Assembly: GCA_003427395.1 (NCBI GenBank)
Contig: BFEA01000085.1
Location: 1,331,448 to 1,354,427 of the forward strand
Direction of reading: 5' to 3'
DNA from: Chara braunii
Taxonomy: Eukaryota; Streptophyta; Charophyceae; Charales; Characeae
Length of the DNA: 22,980 bases
Shown here: positions 9,831 to 18,321 of the stretch, in pieces
How the letters are laid out: each line of letters begins with the position of its first letter
How positions within the stretch are numbered: position 1 is the first letter of the stretch
Program-made: the position numbers and the translations under genes
The notes under the pieces: generated by a model
Databases searched by the model: none
What the model was told of the DNA's origin: nothing
The model's input: only the letters and a program-made list of their open reading frames with translations

Positions 9831-11551
9831 TTGCTACAGCTTATCAAAGCTATTAGATATCACAAAGTTGGGGCAGACCCGACAACACTTGCCAAGTTCG
9901 AGGATGAGGTCCGAGAGGGCTATTGCCTGAATGGAAAGATAGTTAGCATCCAGCCCCGCATCATGGGGGTAGCAAGGCCAATCCCGACCGTTCATTTTTT
10001 AGGAGAACGATCCCAGAAGGCAGTATGCGAAAGTACAAACCCGTAGGAAAGAAAGCTAAACCGGTCTCGATCCTAGTGAAGACATCAAAGGAAGAGGCCT
10101 TGGAAAAGGAGAAGGAGGTCCTGCGGGTAATAAGGGAGAGACGAGCAGCGAAAGGGCATCGGATACCTGATCAAGTAGCAGAAACCATGAAAATAGGTGT
10201 GAAAGGGTTCTTAACAACAGAGGGAACTAAGTTGATAAGGAGGACGTGCCAAAAGTTTCATTTAGCCTTTGCCTTCAATGATCACCAGAAAAGACGGTTA
10301 TATGCGAAATTAATCCCCCCTGTTAGGATCCACACGGTAGAGCATGAGTGTTGGAATGATAAAGGATCTACCTATGAGTTTGGGATAGCGGCTGAGGTCA
10401 CTGACCTGCCTAAAACCAAGATAGATTCATTCGTGGTTGAACCCACCGCATCCCCCTACGCGAACAAGTGGTTCGTTTTCCGGAAGCCCAACAAGACACT
10501 CAGATGGATACAGGATTTGCAGAAGCTTAATGAGGTAACAATTAGGGACGCGGGTTCTCTCACACAGGCGGAATTGCTGGACGAATCGCATGCTGGACGA
10601 AGTATTTACTCCCTGATAGACCTATACTCAGGATATGACCAGTTGCCGCTCGACGCAAGGGATAAACCGTATACCACCATGCACACACCAGTAGGACAAC
10701 TGCAAATGCAAGTGACCCCTATGGGATTCACAAATGCGGTGGCGGAAGTGCAAAGGAGGATGCTTGCCGTAGCAGGGGATATGTTCCCAGAGAAATCTGA
10801 GCCATATATAGATGATAACCCTCTAAAGGGCGCGCGAGACAAAGATGAGACGGAAGTCGAGCCGGGCGTCCGGAAGTTTGTCTGGGATCACCTGCAGGAT
10901 ATCAAGGACCTACTCCAATGGTTTTTGGTTTATAACATCACCGCAAGTGGGCCAAACAACATCCTGGCTGTCCCGGAAGTAACAATATTGGGGTTTCGCT
11001 GTGGAGCTTATGGAAGGAGACCCGACCCGACAAAGACAGATAAGATTTTTCAGTGGCCGACACCCTTGCGCACCACGACGGAAGTACGAGCCTTCCTAGG
11101 GGTGGTCGGATTCTGGAGGATCTTCATCAAAGGGTTCGCAAAGATAGCAAAGCCTATCTGCGCAATGATCAGGGAAGGCGCCACGATGGAATGGACCGAG
11201 GACAGGGAAGCGGCAACCCAGACCCTCAAAGACATCTTGTCCTCTGATCAGGTTACCTTAGCGGCACCCTGCTTCAATGACGAAGTAGGGCGACCCTTTA
11301 TCTTAGAAACAGATGGGGGACCGCTGGCAGTAGGAGGGGTATTGATACAGAAAAGCGAGGAGAGCAAGGAAAGACCAATCAGATTTGAAAGTAGGACCTT
11401 GAATTCGATGGAACGACGGTACTCACAGTTCAAGAAAGAGGTCTTAGCGATCCTGCATTGCCTTAAGACCTTTCAGGTGTACCTGTTCGAGAGGCGGTTT
11501 AATCTTGAATATCGATCCAACCAACGTCGTCGGGGTACTAAAGAACTATAA
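9831..11551 (+). pseudogene. pol: Reverse transcriptase and first part of RNase H
   Basis: The enzyme copies element RNA into DNA and removes the RNA strand. The N-terminal spacer runs in one frame to about 10020, then in another from MRKYKPVGKK. Reverse transcriptase blocks: ASPYANKWFVFRKPNKTLRW (fingers, about 10448-10507), LIDLYSGYDQLPL (motif A Asp, about 10615-10650), TPMGFTNAVAEVQRRM (motif B region), and YIDD at 10805-10816 (catalytic aspartates, Ile in the variable position). The connection reads FQWPTPLRTTTEVRAFLGVV. RNase H follows with ILETDGGPLAVGGVLIQ, containing the first catalytic Asp, and RYSQFKKEVLAILHCLKTF, containing the Glu. The frame breaks near 11512, and the apparent stop at 11549 is a frameshift product. 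Both aspartates of YIDD survive, so the damage is mostly in frame continuity. Confidence 0.93.
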
Positions 11552-11984
11552 GCCTATAGACCCAACCGTCGGGAGATGGATAAGCTTCATATGGCAATTC
11601 GACAACAGGGTCGAGTGGATTGTGGGGCTTCGAAACAGGGCAGATGGGCTCAGTAGGGTGTGTATCACGCCGGAAGGGATACAGAATGCAGAGCCAATTG
11701 ACGCCTTCCTGGAACACGAAGGAGGAACCCTTGTCGTGGATAACGAAATGGTGGACACCGTGCCGACAACGGGTCAACTGCTGATCCAGACTCTGGAAAA
11801 AGGCGCGCCGACGGTAGTTGCGGAACTCTGGGAAGGACCGGTCACTAGGTTTAGGCGCAAGGACGAGAAGGATTCATGGGGAGCACCGGTTGGGCCTAAA
11901 GAGGAACTGATGGCGATGGCTGTTGAAGGGGGTCGGGAGGCCGTGATGAACATTGTAGAAACCTGGACGCGAAAGGAACAATAG
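11505..11984 (+). pseudogene. pol: RNase H C-terminal part and RH-IN linker
   Basis: After the frameshift near 11512 the text IDPTNVVGVLKNYKPIDPTV and WIVGLRNRADGLSRV continues the Ty3/gypsy RNase H. The NxxADxLSR block is the normal end of that domain, with its Asp in RADGLSR. It leads into an acidic, poorly conserved linker (EPIDAFLEHEGGTLVVDNE) and stops at TAG 11982. The same frame continues after the stop and after another TAA at 12036 into QMYEGIFREIGLLL, the lead-in to integrase. So this is one reading frame cut by two stops rather than a separate gene. Confidence 0.88.
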
Positions 11985-12053
11985 TACATAGTGAACCAAG
12001 CTCAGGTGGAACAAGACACCAACCAGAAGGGACGATAATCTTTTCTTGTCCAG

Positions 12054-12938
12054 ATGTATGAGGGCATCTTTAGAGAAATCGGCCTGCTGCTTATAGGAAA
12101 TAAGCAGCCTACGGAAGTCAGCCCCAAGGCAAATGAAAAAGCCGAAAAGTATGTTTTAAGGAACGACCACCTGTTCAAGAAGGAAGAGGGGATGATGCCT
12201 AGACGAGTCGTGTGCGGAAGGTCTAGGCAGTTAGACATAATCCAGGCGATGCATGATGGACTAGCTGGAGGGCATAGGTCATCCAAAGGGACCCTTGCGA
12301 AAATCACCCCACTTTACTTTTGGCCAGGTATGGCAGGTATGGTGGCAACATACTGCCAGACATGCCTGATATGCTAGGAAAGGAGTTTCGCACGTGTCTT
12401 CGAGCCCCTTAGACCTACCCGGGTACTAGGGCCGGGGCACTTAGTCCACCTCGATCTTGCGGTTATGCCAGTGTCAACGGATGGATACAGGTACATCCTG
12501 GATGCAAGGGATAACCTCAGTGGCTATATAGAGGCGGTAGCACTCAAGAGAAAGACAGGAAAGGGAGTGGCCGATTGGATAGAGGATTTCTACCTAAGAC
12601 ACCCCTTTGTGCGCAGGTTCATAGCAGATAATGGGACGAAGTTATTCAATCAGGAGGTATTGAGCAGGCTTAAGACCTTGTGCGTACCCATCACGATCAT
12701 TGAGCCATATCACCCTGAGGCAAATGCACCGGTAGAAAGGGGGCATCGGACTTTGAAGAACACAATCGCCAAGCTGGCAGTGGATGATTTGGGAGACTGG
12801 CCACGGTTCCTTAAGCAGGCAGTGTTCTCAGAGAACATGACACCGAAAAGGACGACAGGATGCATTCCGGCAGAACTTTGGTATGAGAGGGAGATTGATT
12901 TTCCGGTGGAAGCCTTAGTCCCACCTGGAACAGGCTAG
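12054..12938 (+). pseudogene. pol: Integrase: HHCC zinc finger and DDE catalytic core
   Basis: Integrase inserts the cDNA into the host genome. The N-terminal finger is MHDGLAGGH, then YFWPGMAGMVATYCQTCLIC (His pair and Cys pair). A TAG at 12375 follows directly after the last Cys. The same frame continues into the RNase H-fold core: the first catalytic Asp in HLDLAV (12453), the second in IADNGTKLF (12627) and Glu in PVERGHRTLKN (12735). The spacing is D-58-D-35-E, with the 35 residues typical of retroviral integrases, so all three catalytic residues are kept. The block NAPVERGHRTLKN and the pre-Glu IEPYHPE match the Ty3/gypsy pattern. Reading ends at an apparent TAG at 12936, where homology moves to another frame (LDDDPHLSTEEL). 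Confidence 0.93.
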
Positions 12939-12939
12939 A

Positions 12940-13360
12940 TGATGATCCACATCTATCCACGGAAGAGTTAATCGTCGCACGCTGTCAACAGGTCATCAGG
13001 AATGAGTAGGTACTCGAGGAAGTGGTTAACCGTGTGATGGATAGTCGGATGAGAGACAAAGCAAGGTGGGACCAGGTGAAGAATATGCGGAAGGAGCTGC
13101 TCCAAGTAGGGGAAAAGGTGCTAGTTAGGAACTCGGCCCTTGAGAGCACGTGGTCCGGGCAAGTGGGAAAGAGGTTCAAAGGGCCCTATAGGATCGCTAA
13201 GTGGGTGGGATTGAACACGTTCGAACTTGATGACCTTGATGGTACTAATATAAGAGGGTCATTTCCGGGACAGAGGCTGGTCAGGTTTTTGAGCAGGGAT
13301 CCTATGGAGCAATGGTTACAAGAAGCCCATGACAGGGAAACAGGGGAATTGACAACTTGA
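12940..13360 (+). pseudogene. pol: Integrase C-terminal domain, end of pol
   Basis: After the frameshift at about 12937 the frame reads LDDDPHLSTEELIVARCQQV, a TAG at 13007, then RMRDKARWDQVKNMRKELLQ and GEKVLVRNSALESTWSGQVG. KRFKGPYRIAKWVGLNTFEL and GQRLVRFLSRDP follow. The GEKVLVRN ... FKGPYRI pattern is the SH3-like DNA-binding C-terminal domain of gypsy integrases. The TGA at 13358 is the likely natural end of pol. There is no chromodomain-like sequence after it, so targeting by histone-mark reading is not indicated for this element. Confidence 0.88.
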
Positions 13361-13393
13361 AAAGCAGGCAGCTGGTTATAGTTCTGGACTGCC

Positions 13394-13423
13394 TCCCTGT
13401 GGAAGTGATCATGACCACAGGGA
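13394..13423. other. Perfect 9-bp stem-loop just after pol
   Basis: TCCCTGTGG at 13394-13402 pairs with CCACAGGGA at 13415-13423 around a 12-base loop that itself contains the palindrome TGATCA. It lies 34 bp after the pol stop. Its role is unknown; an RNA 3' structure is possible. Confidence 0.6.
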
Positions 13424-13500
13424 CTGTTCATTTGTGTGTCTTAATCTTTGTGGAACGTGGGGAGACTGCCTGGGCTGACTGTGACTGGGCTTGAAAGCAC

Positions 13501-13660
13501 GGGACAGTGTATTATAGTGTTTGTGGGGTAACTCTGGGGACTGTCTACACGAGGTATCTATGTGCCGGGACAATGTACCATAGTTTTTGTGGGGTGATGC
13601 TGTGGACTGCCTACATGGGGCACTTATGTGTTGGGACAATGTGTCAAGGGTTCTAAGGGA
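13501..13660. repeat. 66-bp tandem repeat, about 2.3 copies
   Basis: Units starting GGGACAGTGT, GGGACAATGT and GGGACAATGT begin at 13501, 13567 and 13633, an exact 66-bp period. They share the internal blocks ATAGT(G/T)TTTGTGGGGT and GGACTG(T/C)CTACA. Earlier flanking text (GGGACTGTTCATTTGTGTG, and GGGGAGACTGCCTGG) looks like more diverged units. A long open frame on the - strand here only reflects the repeat. Confidence 0.8.
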
Positions 13661-13953
13661 TAACGGGACTACCAACTATATGGGGGCAGGTAAGAGTTCT
13701 AGGAAAGCCTGCAAAGCTGCAAATGGGAGTGGGATGGAATGTGTGCGTATGAGGGGATGTGGTGACTGTTATGTATGGACAGGACCAGGAAAGAAGAAGA
13801 AAAACAAGAAATTTAATTAATTGAATTGGAGAAGGGATTTAAGAAACTGTCTGATAATAAGGTTATACTCAACATCGCCCACTTCGTGGAGAAAGGGGCC
13901 TATATCCAGAAATATCTATCTATCCTAATCGTAAGTTGAGTTGGAGAGACAAG

Positions 13954-14403
13954 ATGGAGTTTGGAAATGAGAACGACGGCAACGCTATCAACCGGCCCAA
14001 TGAGCAGCAGCCAACAAGACAGGCCGGGGAATCAAGTTCCAAGAACAGGAAGCTGTATGTGGGATTCGATCACAATCTGGTTGTAAACAGAGGTGGGAGA
14101 AAGCAAGGGACCAGGGGACCGTCGCCCCTGAGGGAGGGGGAACCAATAGTTCTTCCATCAGAAAATGACACTAGTAGTGAGGAAGAGGGGAACCTAGGAA
14201 AAAGGCCGAGGTTGGAGGAGGAGGAGCCCATCGAGGTCATAGACCTCAACAGCGAGGAGGAGGAGGACGAAGTGACAACACCCACAAGGGAAGTACGGGG
14301 GAGAGAGGAAGACCCGGGGAAAGAAAAGGACAAATGGATAAGAGAGTTTGGACCGACTTTCAGCGATTGGTTTGATCAATGGGCCAGTATCTTGCGATAC
14401 TAG
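13954..14403 (+). CDS. Accessory ORF downstream of pol: acidic protein with NLS-like patch and SUMO-interaction-like motif
   Basis: A 149-codon frame from AAGATGGAG at 13954. An in-phase TTG lies upstream at 13936, but ATG is preferred. Residue order: a polar N-terminus (MEFGNENDGNAINRP), a basic stretch with GGRKQGTRGPSP, a serine and acidic patch (SENDTSSEEEGN), a basic cluster GKRPRLEEEE that resembles a monopartite nuclear localisation signal, then IEVIDLNSEEEEDE. The hydrophobic VIDL core followed by Ser and acidic residues fits the canonical SUMO-interaction motif. The end FGPTFSDWFDQWASIL is hydrophobic. It lies 0.6 kb after pol on the same strand, the position of accessory or env-like ORFs in some LTR elements; it has no membrane segment, so it is not an envelope protein. 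It could instead be the gag N-terminus of another element. It continues in another frame at 14379. Confidence 0.55.
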   Translation: MEFGNENDGNAINRPNEQQPTRQAGESSSKNRKLYVGFDHNLVVNRGGRKQGTRGPSPLREGEPIVLPSENDTSSEEEGNLGKRPRLEEEEPIEVIDLNSEEEEDEVTTPTREVRGREEDPGKEKDKWIREFGPTFSDWFDQWASILRY

Positions 14404-14567
14404 TGGGCAATGCAGGGGAAGGAAAGTTGAGTAGGGGAGAGGACTTATCCCCAACAACCTTCTTCACAGAGGAGACACTCCTTCAGTTGCAAAGGATAAA
14501 GAGACAAATGCAGCAAGAGATTGAGGATCGTGCAAGAGAGGCTCGGCGCAGGGCAGCTGGACAGTAA
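14379..14567 (+). CDS. Short coiled-coil frame overlapping the accessory ORF
   Basis: This 62-codon frame from ATGGGCCAG overlaps the last 25 bases of the preceding ORF in a different phase. Its second half, FFTEETLLQLQRIKRQMQQE followed by IEDRAREARRRA, has the heptad pattern and charge of a coiled coil and ends AAGQ-stop (TAA at 14565). The simplest reading is that a frameshift around 14370-14400 separated one protein into an acidic N-terminal part and a coiled-coil C-terminal part. A real overlapping gene is possible. It resembles in style, not in sequence, the helical stretch in this element's gag N-terminus. Confidence 0.45.
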   Translation: MGQYLAILVGNAGEGKLSRGEDLSPTTFFTEETLLQLQRIKRQMQQEIEDRAREARRRAAGQ

Positions 14568-14649
14568 AGGGATAGTGGGCATAATGGGGGTTAGCTAGAC
14601 ATTGGAGGAGAGTCGACACCCAGACAAGTGGAACTGCCATTTTGAATTT

Positions 14650-14960
14650 CACATTTCAACCTTTTCTTTCTGAGTGGACTGCGATGGAACAACTTTTTGA
14701 TTAAGACTGACCAAAGACTGGGTAACTAGTGCTACTTTCCAATAGTAGTGGCTTCTTCGGAAGGACATGTGGGTGGATGAGTTTGAGACTGGGAAGGACC
14801 GGGGTCTAGGTGAGACAAGTCGGTAATGTTATCTTTTGCATTCGAACTTCGTCTCCTGCTTTTTGAAGGATTGCGACAGAACAACTTCTTGGGTTGGGAA
14901 AGTTAGCAAGGGATGAGTAACTAGTGCTACTTTGTATGAATACTCGCTCCTTTTGGAAAG
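14650..14960. repeat. Imperfect direct duplication, offset about 188 bp
   Basis: The stretch beginning TTCACATTTCAACC (about 14651) recurs as TTGCATTCGAACTTC (about 14838). Each is followed by TTTCT or CTTTTTGA, GGA(C)TGCGA(T/C)(G/A)GAACAACTT and a block GTAACTAGTGCTACTTT (about 14720 and 14919). Divergence is appreciable, so the duplication is old. No coding content. Confidence 0.65.
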
Positions 14961-14961
14961 T

Positions 14962-14997
14962 GGAAGCTTTTGGTAGTAAGGAAGCTTTTGGTAGTAA
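14962..14997. repeat. Two exact 18-bp tandem copies
   Basis: GGAAGCTTTTGGTAGTAA is present twice back to back (14962-14979 and 14980-14997) and is followed by the start of a third copy (GGAAG). Identical copies imply a recent slippage or duplication event within older sequence. Confidence 0.9.
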
Positions 14998-15285
14998 GGA
15001 AGGGACTCGGCAAGCAAGGGCATGTGAACTATTGAATGCTGGAAGAAAACGTTGATGACGAAAATTTTCCTTTAAAATTTTGTATCCACGATTGACTGAG
15101 TCATTGCACGAGTCCTTGTGAGAGGTTAGGGAACCTATGGGTAAAGAGGCGTCCTCTTCCCTAGGAGCCTAATCCAACCTATCCCAGACAAATCTATAGC
15201 ATTGAGACCATATGAGAAGTCAGAAGAGCGGGGGGAACAATGAGATGAGTTAGCACCCCTTGCAATGGTTGAACGACCGGGTGGG

Positions 15286-15326
15286 CTAGTGCGGCTTGGG
15301 GATGCAAGCCCCAATTCGAGCACTAG
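15286..15326. other. Nested inverted repeat (tRNA-arm-like, not a tRNA)
   Basis: CTAGTGC at 15286-15292 pairs with GCACTAG at 15320-15326, and inside it TTGGGG (15296-15301) pairs with CCCCAA (15309-15314). The inner loop and a following AATTCGAG recall a tRNA T-arm, but no cloverleaf can be built around it. It may be a SINE or tRNA-derived remnant. Confidence 0.4.
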
Positions 15327-15480
15327 ACGCTACGTCAGATGTATGGATGGATGTAAGAATGACAAAGGGCATAAGAAAAAGGAAGAAGCATGCGTAAAAA
15401 CCCAAGAAGATGACCCCCTTCTAACCCCCGAGACGAGATAGGATCCGTGTCCTCGAGGCCCACCCCCTCGGACGCTAACA

Positions 15481-15675
15481 TTGCAATGGACAAGGATGAC
15501 CCTAACCAGGCTGTCCAATTGGAATGGACAAGGATGACCCTAACCAGGCTGCCCAATTGAAATGGATAAGAATGATCCTAACCAGGCTGTCCGATTGCAT
15601 TGGATAAGAATGACCCTAACCAGGCTGTTCGACTTGGAATTGGAAAGAACGACCCTAACCAGGTTATTCGGAATG
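15481..15675. repeat. 38-bp minisatellite, five units
   Basis: The block CCCTAACCAGG begins at 15500, 15538, 15576 (with one substitution), 15614 and 15653, giving periods of 38, 38, 38 and 39. The rest of the unit is (TT)GGAATGGA(C/T)AAG(G/A)ATGA plus CTGTCC(A/G)ATT. The first two units are nearly identical and later ones drift. Non-coding as far as I can see. Confidence 0.92.
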
Positions 15676-15742
15676 ACCCCTGACAATGGTCATTTTTTGG
15701 AATTGGCACTAGGGTCCCCTTGCATGGCTGCTTGAGATGCAT

Positions 15743-15970
15743 GACATTGGGAAGAGCCGAGCTTTGAAAAGGATATTGGAAGAGATGAGCTTTGGAAAAG
15801 ACATTGGGAAGAGCTGAACTTTGGAAAGGATATTGGAAAAGCTGAGCTTTGGAAAAGACATTGGGAAGAGTTAAGCCTTGGAAAAGATATTGGACTCAGC
15901 CTTGAAAAAGATATTGGATTCAGCCCTGGAAAAAATATTGGACTCAGCCCTGGAAGAGATATTGCATTGA
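15743..15970. repeat. Minisatellite whose period changes from 28/29 to 24 bp
   Basis: The block GA(C/T)ATTGG starts at 15743, 15772, 15800, 15829, 15857 and 15886 (alternating 29 and 28 bp, with GACATTGGG and GATATTGGA alternating, so a 57-bp higher-order unit). It then recurs at 15910, 15934 and 15958 (24 bp). The 24-bp units read like GATATTGGACTCAGCCTTGA. After 15960 the pattern decays into related GAGCATGG and GAGTATTGG text up to about 16040. Confidence 0.88.
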
Positions 15971-16059
15971 GCACTGGACTGAGATTGAGCATGGGAATGA
16001 GACTGAGCATCGAAATTGGATTGAGTATTGGAAATTGCGTTGCATAAGGCAACTTGAAA

Positions 16060-16529
16060 TGGACTTGGAAATAGCTTTGAAATGGATTTATCTTTTCTTC
16101 TAGTCTTTGGCCTCAGCAAGAGGGGGGATACCGGTACATGCACCGTGACCCCAAGACCTCTATCCCTTTAAGGGAAAAAGTCTCAGCGCGACCTGTTCCT
16201 CTTTTAAGAGGATGGGGGTTAAAGGACCAAGGCACCTACCACTTGGATCGGTGTCGGCCGTCCGGAACCACCTCCGACAATGAGCTCTAGTCGGGGAGTT
16301 CAAATTGCGCCTCCTGTTGAATGTCTAAACGTTAAAGGGCGAGAGAGCCAAATGGGCGAGAGAGTCATTCTCATCTAGTCTATTTTTGCTACTTTTCCAC
16401 CACACGCCATGTCATAGAGGGGTGTCATGGCCGCTTGAATTGGACCTCGGCCGTCCGCATTAAGCTGGGCGGCACTGTCCAAGGGGAGGGGCCGGGCGAA
16501 GGTACCGGGTGGAGTCCGTCACCACCACG
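16060..16529. other. Stretch without a gene; two short palindromes
   Basis: I see no coding signal. Two near-perfect palindromes lie close together: TCCCTTTAAGGGA at 16173-16185 and CCTCTTTTAAGAGG at 16198-16211. The remainder is GC-rich, with several GGCCG and CCGTCCG words. Confidence 0.5.
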
Positions 16530-16953
16530 GGACATTGACACTGCCCTGCCGGAATATTACAACCGTTTCGGGACTAATTGCGAGGTCTTCGTAACTGCAC
16601 TCGCGGACTAATTGAGAGCCCCAACTCTCTTGAAAGGAAGAGGCCGGATCCAGAAAATTACCACTCGGGAGGAATGATTCGCGAGGAACGCTTTTACAGC
16701 TAGACGAGGCCCTGAAAGGCTTGGATTGGACCTGCCCGCCAGAAGTGAGGAGGAACCTCAATATTGGTGCTCGCCACGTAAGAGAAGAACGGTCGGACCG
16801 GGTAGAAGGATGAGGCGTCGTCTGCTGAGGAGGAACTGATCACTCTTCCGTTTGTGAAGCGGATGGGTTTGTGTCCTTGACTTGTGGTTGGTGGGCCAAA
16901 GGTTTGCGTACCTCCAAGTGAGAACCAGTCGCTCGATGGGGACATCGTGTTTT
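16530..16953 (+). pseudogene. Possible relic of a retroelement 3' coding end
   Basis: A frame on the + strand reads DIDTALPEYYNRFGTNCEVF and VTALAD before a stop, and other frames further on give DEASSAEEELITLPFVKRMG. Neither is recognised. The reasons to suspect a pol or accessory ORF tail are the coding-like composition, the many one-frame switches, and the fact that it ends against the polypurine tract at 16954, where the 3' end of an LTR element's coding region is normally found. This is a weak call. Confidence 0.2.
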
Positions 16954-16981
16954 GAGTGGGGGGGAAGATGTGCCATCTACC
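16954..16981 (+). promoter_or_regulatory. Polypurine tract and possible 3' LTR start (site A)
   Basis: GAGTGGGGGGGAAGA (16954-16968) is directly followed by TGTGCCATCTACC, with TG at 16969. Purine tracts of the form GAGTGGGGGGAA just before TGT are the plus-strand primer and LTR boundary in many plant Ty3/gypsy elements. The 5' flank CGATGGGGACATCG matches CGATGAGGACATCG at site B, so both sites probably descend from related elements. The LTR end and target-site duplication are not identified. Confidence 0.55.
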
Positions 16982-16989
16982 AATAAATA

Positions 16990-17250
16990 CGCATGGAAAA
17001 AAACTTGTAATTGGTTTTACATGGGACTGAGAAAAGAGGTCTGGCAAGACACCCAGAAAAGAAAAAGACTTGTAATTGGGTTTGCATGGACCTAAGAAAA
17101 GGGGGGTCTGGCAGGATGCCCAAGACAGAAAAGACTTGAGCAAGTGACATGGTATGGACTTGAGAAAAAAGTGTCTGGCAAGACAGCCAGGAAGGAAATG
17201 GCTGATACGATTGACTCTGCATGAGCTTGAGAAAAAGGTCTGGTAAGAAG
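16990..17250. repeat. 67-bp tandem repeat, four units
   Basis: The block GTCTGG(C/T)A occurs at 17039, 17106, 17173 and 17238 (periods 67, 67 and 65). Each is preceded by a purine run (GAGAAAA.. or CTAAGAAAA..) and a CATGG.. word. The first two units also share ACTTGTAATTGG(G/T)TTT. The array lies just inside the putative LTR that begins at 16969. A long - strand open frame across it is a by-product of the repeat. Confidence 0.85.
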
Positions 17251-17756
17251 TTTTGGAAAAAAAATGCACAAGGGATGAACCGAGCATTGCACATGGAAAG
17301 TCAATTAAGTAAAGGGCAAGAAAGGGCAGAGGATGATATGCATGCAGAATTAGCAAGACCTGAGAAAGGCTGGGTAAAATGACCTGGGGGAAACGCATGT
17401 GGATTTGGCTAAGCCTGGGCATCGGGGAGAGGAAAAGCTGTATCGAAGACATGGATTGCGCGGGCCGAAAAACAGATCATTTGTGGATGTTATAAGAGTA
17501 ATGAATGAGACGAAACCAAAATGATTTTTGCTCAAGAATGTTTTCTCAATGAAATGGAAAGATAGATTTGAGATTACGAATGCAGCCTTCAAGACATTGT
17601 CGAGAGCGAGAAATAACGTAGAATGAAAGACTAGCTGCAAGACATGTCTGTTGTCAGACCCCCCCAAGGGGCGATGCTAGTCAACTTGATGAAAGAAAGA
17701 GACATCAAGCTGCTCAAGCTCCTTGACGTGTCGCTAGCTCGCACCTGGAGGAAGCC
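17251..17756. other. No supportable gene
   Basis: A/G-rich sequence with stops in all forward frames. The last 110 bp are in phase with the methyltransferase relic and read HVCCQTPPRGDASQLDERKR, ending in a stop before the ATG at 17757. This could be decayed N-terminal sequence of that gene, but there is no recognisable domain. Confidence 0.4.
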
Positions 17757-18100
17757 ATGGCGAATGATCCTTGTGACATTTGTCGCCAAAATCTTTCTTT
17801 TACCTCGGTTCTTTGGGAGGGTGATGGACTTGTCACCCTCTCCTTGTGGGACGATATTGAAGGATGTTGGGAAGCCCTTGAGTATTTGGGAGTTCCAGTG
17901 AGAAAGAGAAACAACTGTGAGGTGGACGTTGATGAGCAGAGAATGTTACGCGCTCGTTACAAAGACACTATTGAGCTTGGGGACGTTACGCAATTCAAGG
18001 GAAGCCTTTTGATGAGGAGCCTGTTGATCTGGTTGTGGCAGGCTTCCCTTGCCAAGACCTCAGCGTCATGGGATGACAACTAAAACTAGGCCTGGCTGAC
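17757..18100 (+). pseudogene. C5-cytosine DNA methyltransferase, truncated N-terminal half of the catalytic domain
   Basis: Enzymes of this family transfer a methyl group from S-adenosylmethionine to cytosine C5. The frame reads MANDPCDICRQ, then LVTLSLWDDIEGCWEALEYL, which aligns with the SAM-binding motif I of type VLSLFDGIGG (FDG is WDD here, GIGG is DIEG). Motif II acidic residues follow in NNCEVDVDEQ, then TIELGDVTQF. At about 17996 a frameshift occurs. The next phase gives PFDEEPVDLVVAGFPCQDLS, containing motif IV with the catalytic Cys codon at 18050, then VMG and a TGA. Motifs VI to X and the target-recognition region are missing, so it is inactive. Style (LSL, GDVT, PCQDLS) suggests a DNMT3/DRM-like or phage-like C5-MTase. 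It lies 220 bp upstream of a polypurine tract. DNMT genes inside retrotransposons have been reported from charophytes and dinoflagellates (de Mendoza and colleagues, 2018, from memory). Confidence 0.78.
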
Positions 18101-18321
18101 GTGAAAAAGGGGAAATCCGAAACAGAACCTTTGACTCCCCCATACCCTCCTTCACCTCAAAATGGCGGAAGCTAAAGAAAACCCTGAGTAAAGAATGAGA
18201 GAGGACAAAAAAGACCCTGGCAAGCTAACTACCCGCCTCACCCCACCTCCCTTTCCCGTTTGTCAATCACTCTAAAATCCCTACTGACTATGGACTGGTG
18301 CGCGATGAGGACATCGCGAAT
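18101..18321. other. Short stretch between methyltransferase relic and polypurine tract
   Basis: No gene seen. Just after the stop the phase of motif IV continues QLKLGLADVKKGKSE, reminiscent of the GLADxRSG text that follows motif IV in the family, and then degenerates. A frame ending DYGLVRDEDIANEWGE runs into the polypurine tract, as LTR-element C-termini often do. Confidence 0.4.

Larger units (their letters stand above)
6803..13360 (+). mobile_element. Degenerate Ty3/gypsy-type LTR retrotransposon coding region (gag-PR-RT-RH-IN)
   Basis: The domain order gag, protease, reverse transcriptase, RNase H, integrase defines the Ty3/gypsy (Metaviridae) arrangement; Ty1/copia would have integrase before reverse transcriptase. 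All catalytic regions can be identified in order on the + strand. The element cannot be autonomous as it stands, because stops lie at 6830, 6954, 7202, 7943, 8988, 9807, 11982, 12036, 12375 and 13007, and frameshifts lie near 8770, 10020, 11512 and 12937. No chromodomain is evident after the integrase C-terminal domain. No LTR pair flanking this block is seen; candidate 3' ends lie far downstream at 16954 and 18322. Confidence 0.93.

Noticed and set aside
13954-14567. Envelope-like gene after pol
   Set aside because: No signal peptide, transmembrane segment or cysteine pattern; the product is acidic with nuclear-type motifs.
15286-15326. tRNA gene
   Set aside because: A T-arm-like hairpin is present but no acceptor, D or anticodon arm of correct length can be placed around it.
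15690-16143. Long - strand open frames rich in SFP and SQ repeats
   Set aside because: They are translations of the 28/29/24-bp minisatellite; no start context or domain, and the period is not always a multiple of three.
16700-17452. 250-codon open frame on the - strand
   Set aside because: It spans the 67-bp tandem repeat and the polypurine tract of the opposite strand; cysteine- and phenylalanine-rich text follows from purine richness of the + strand.
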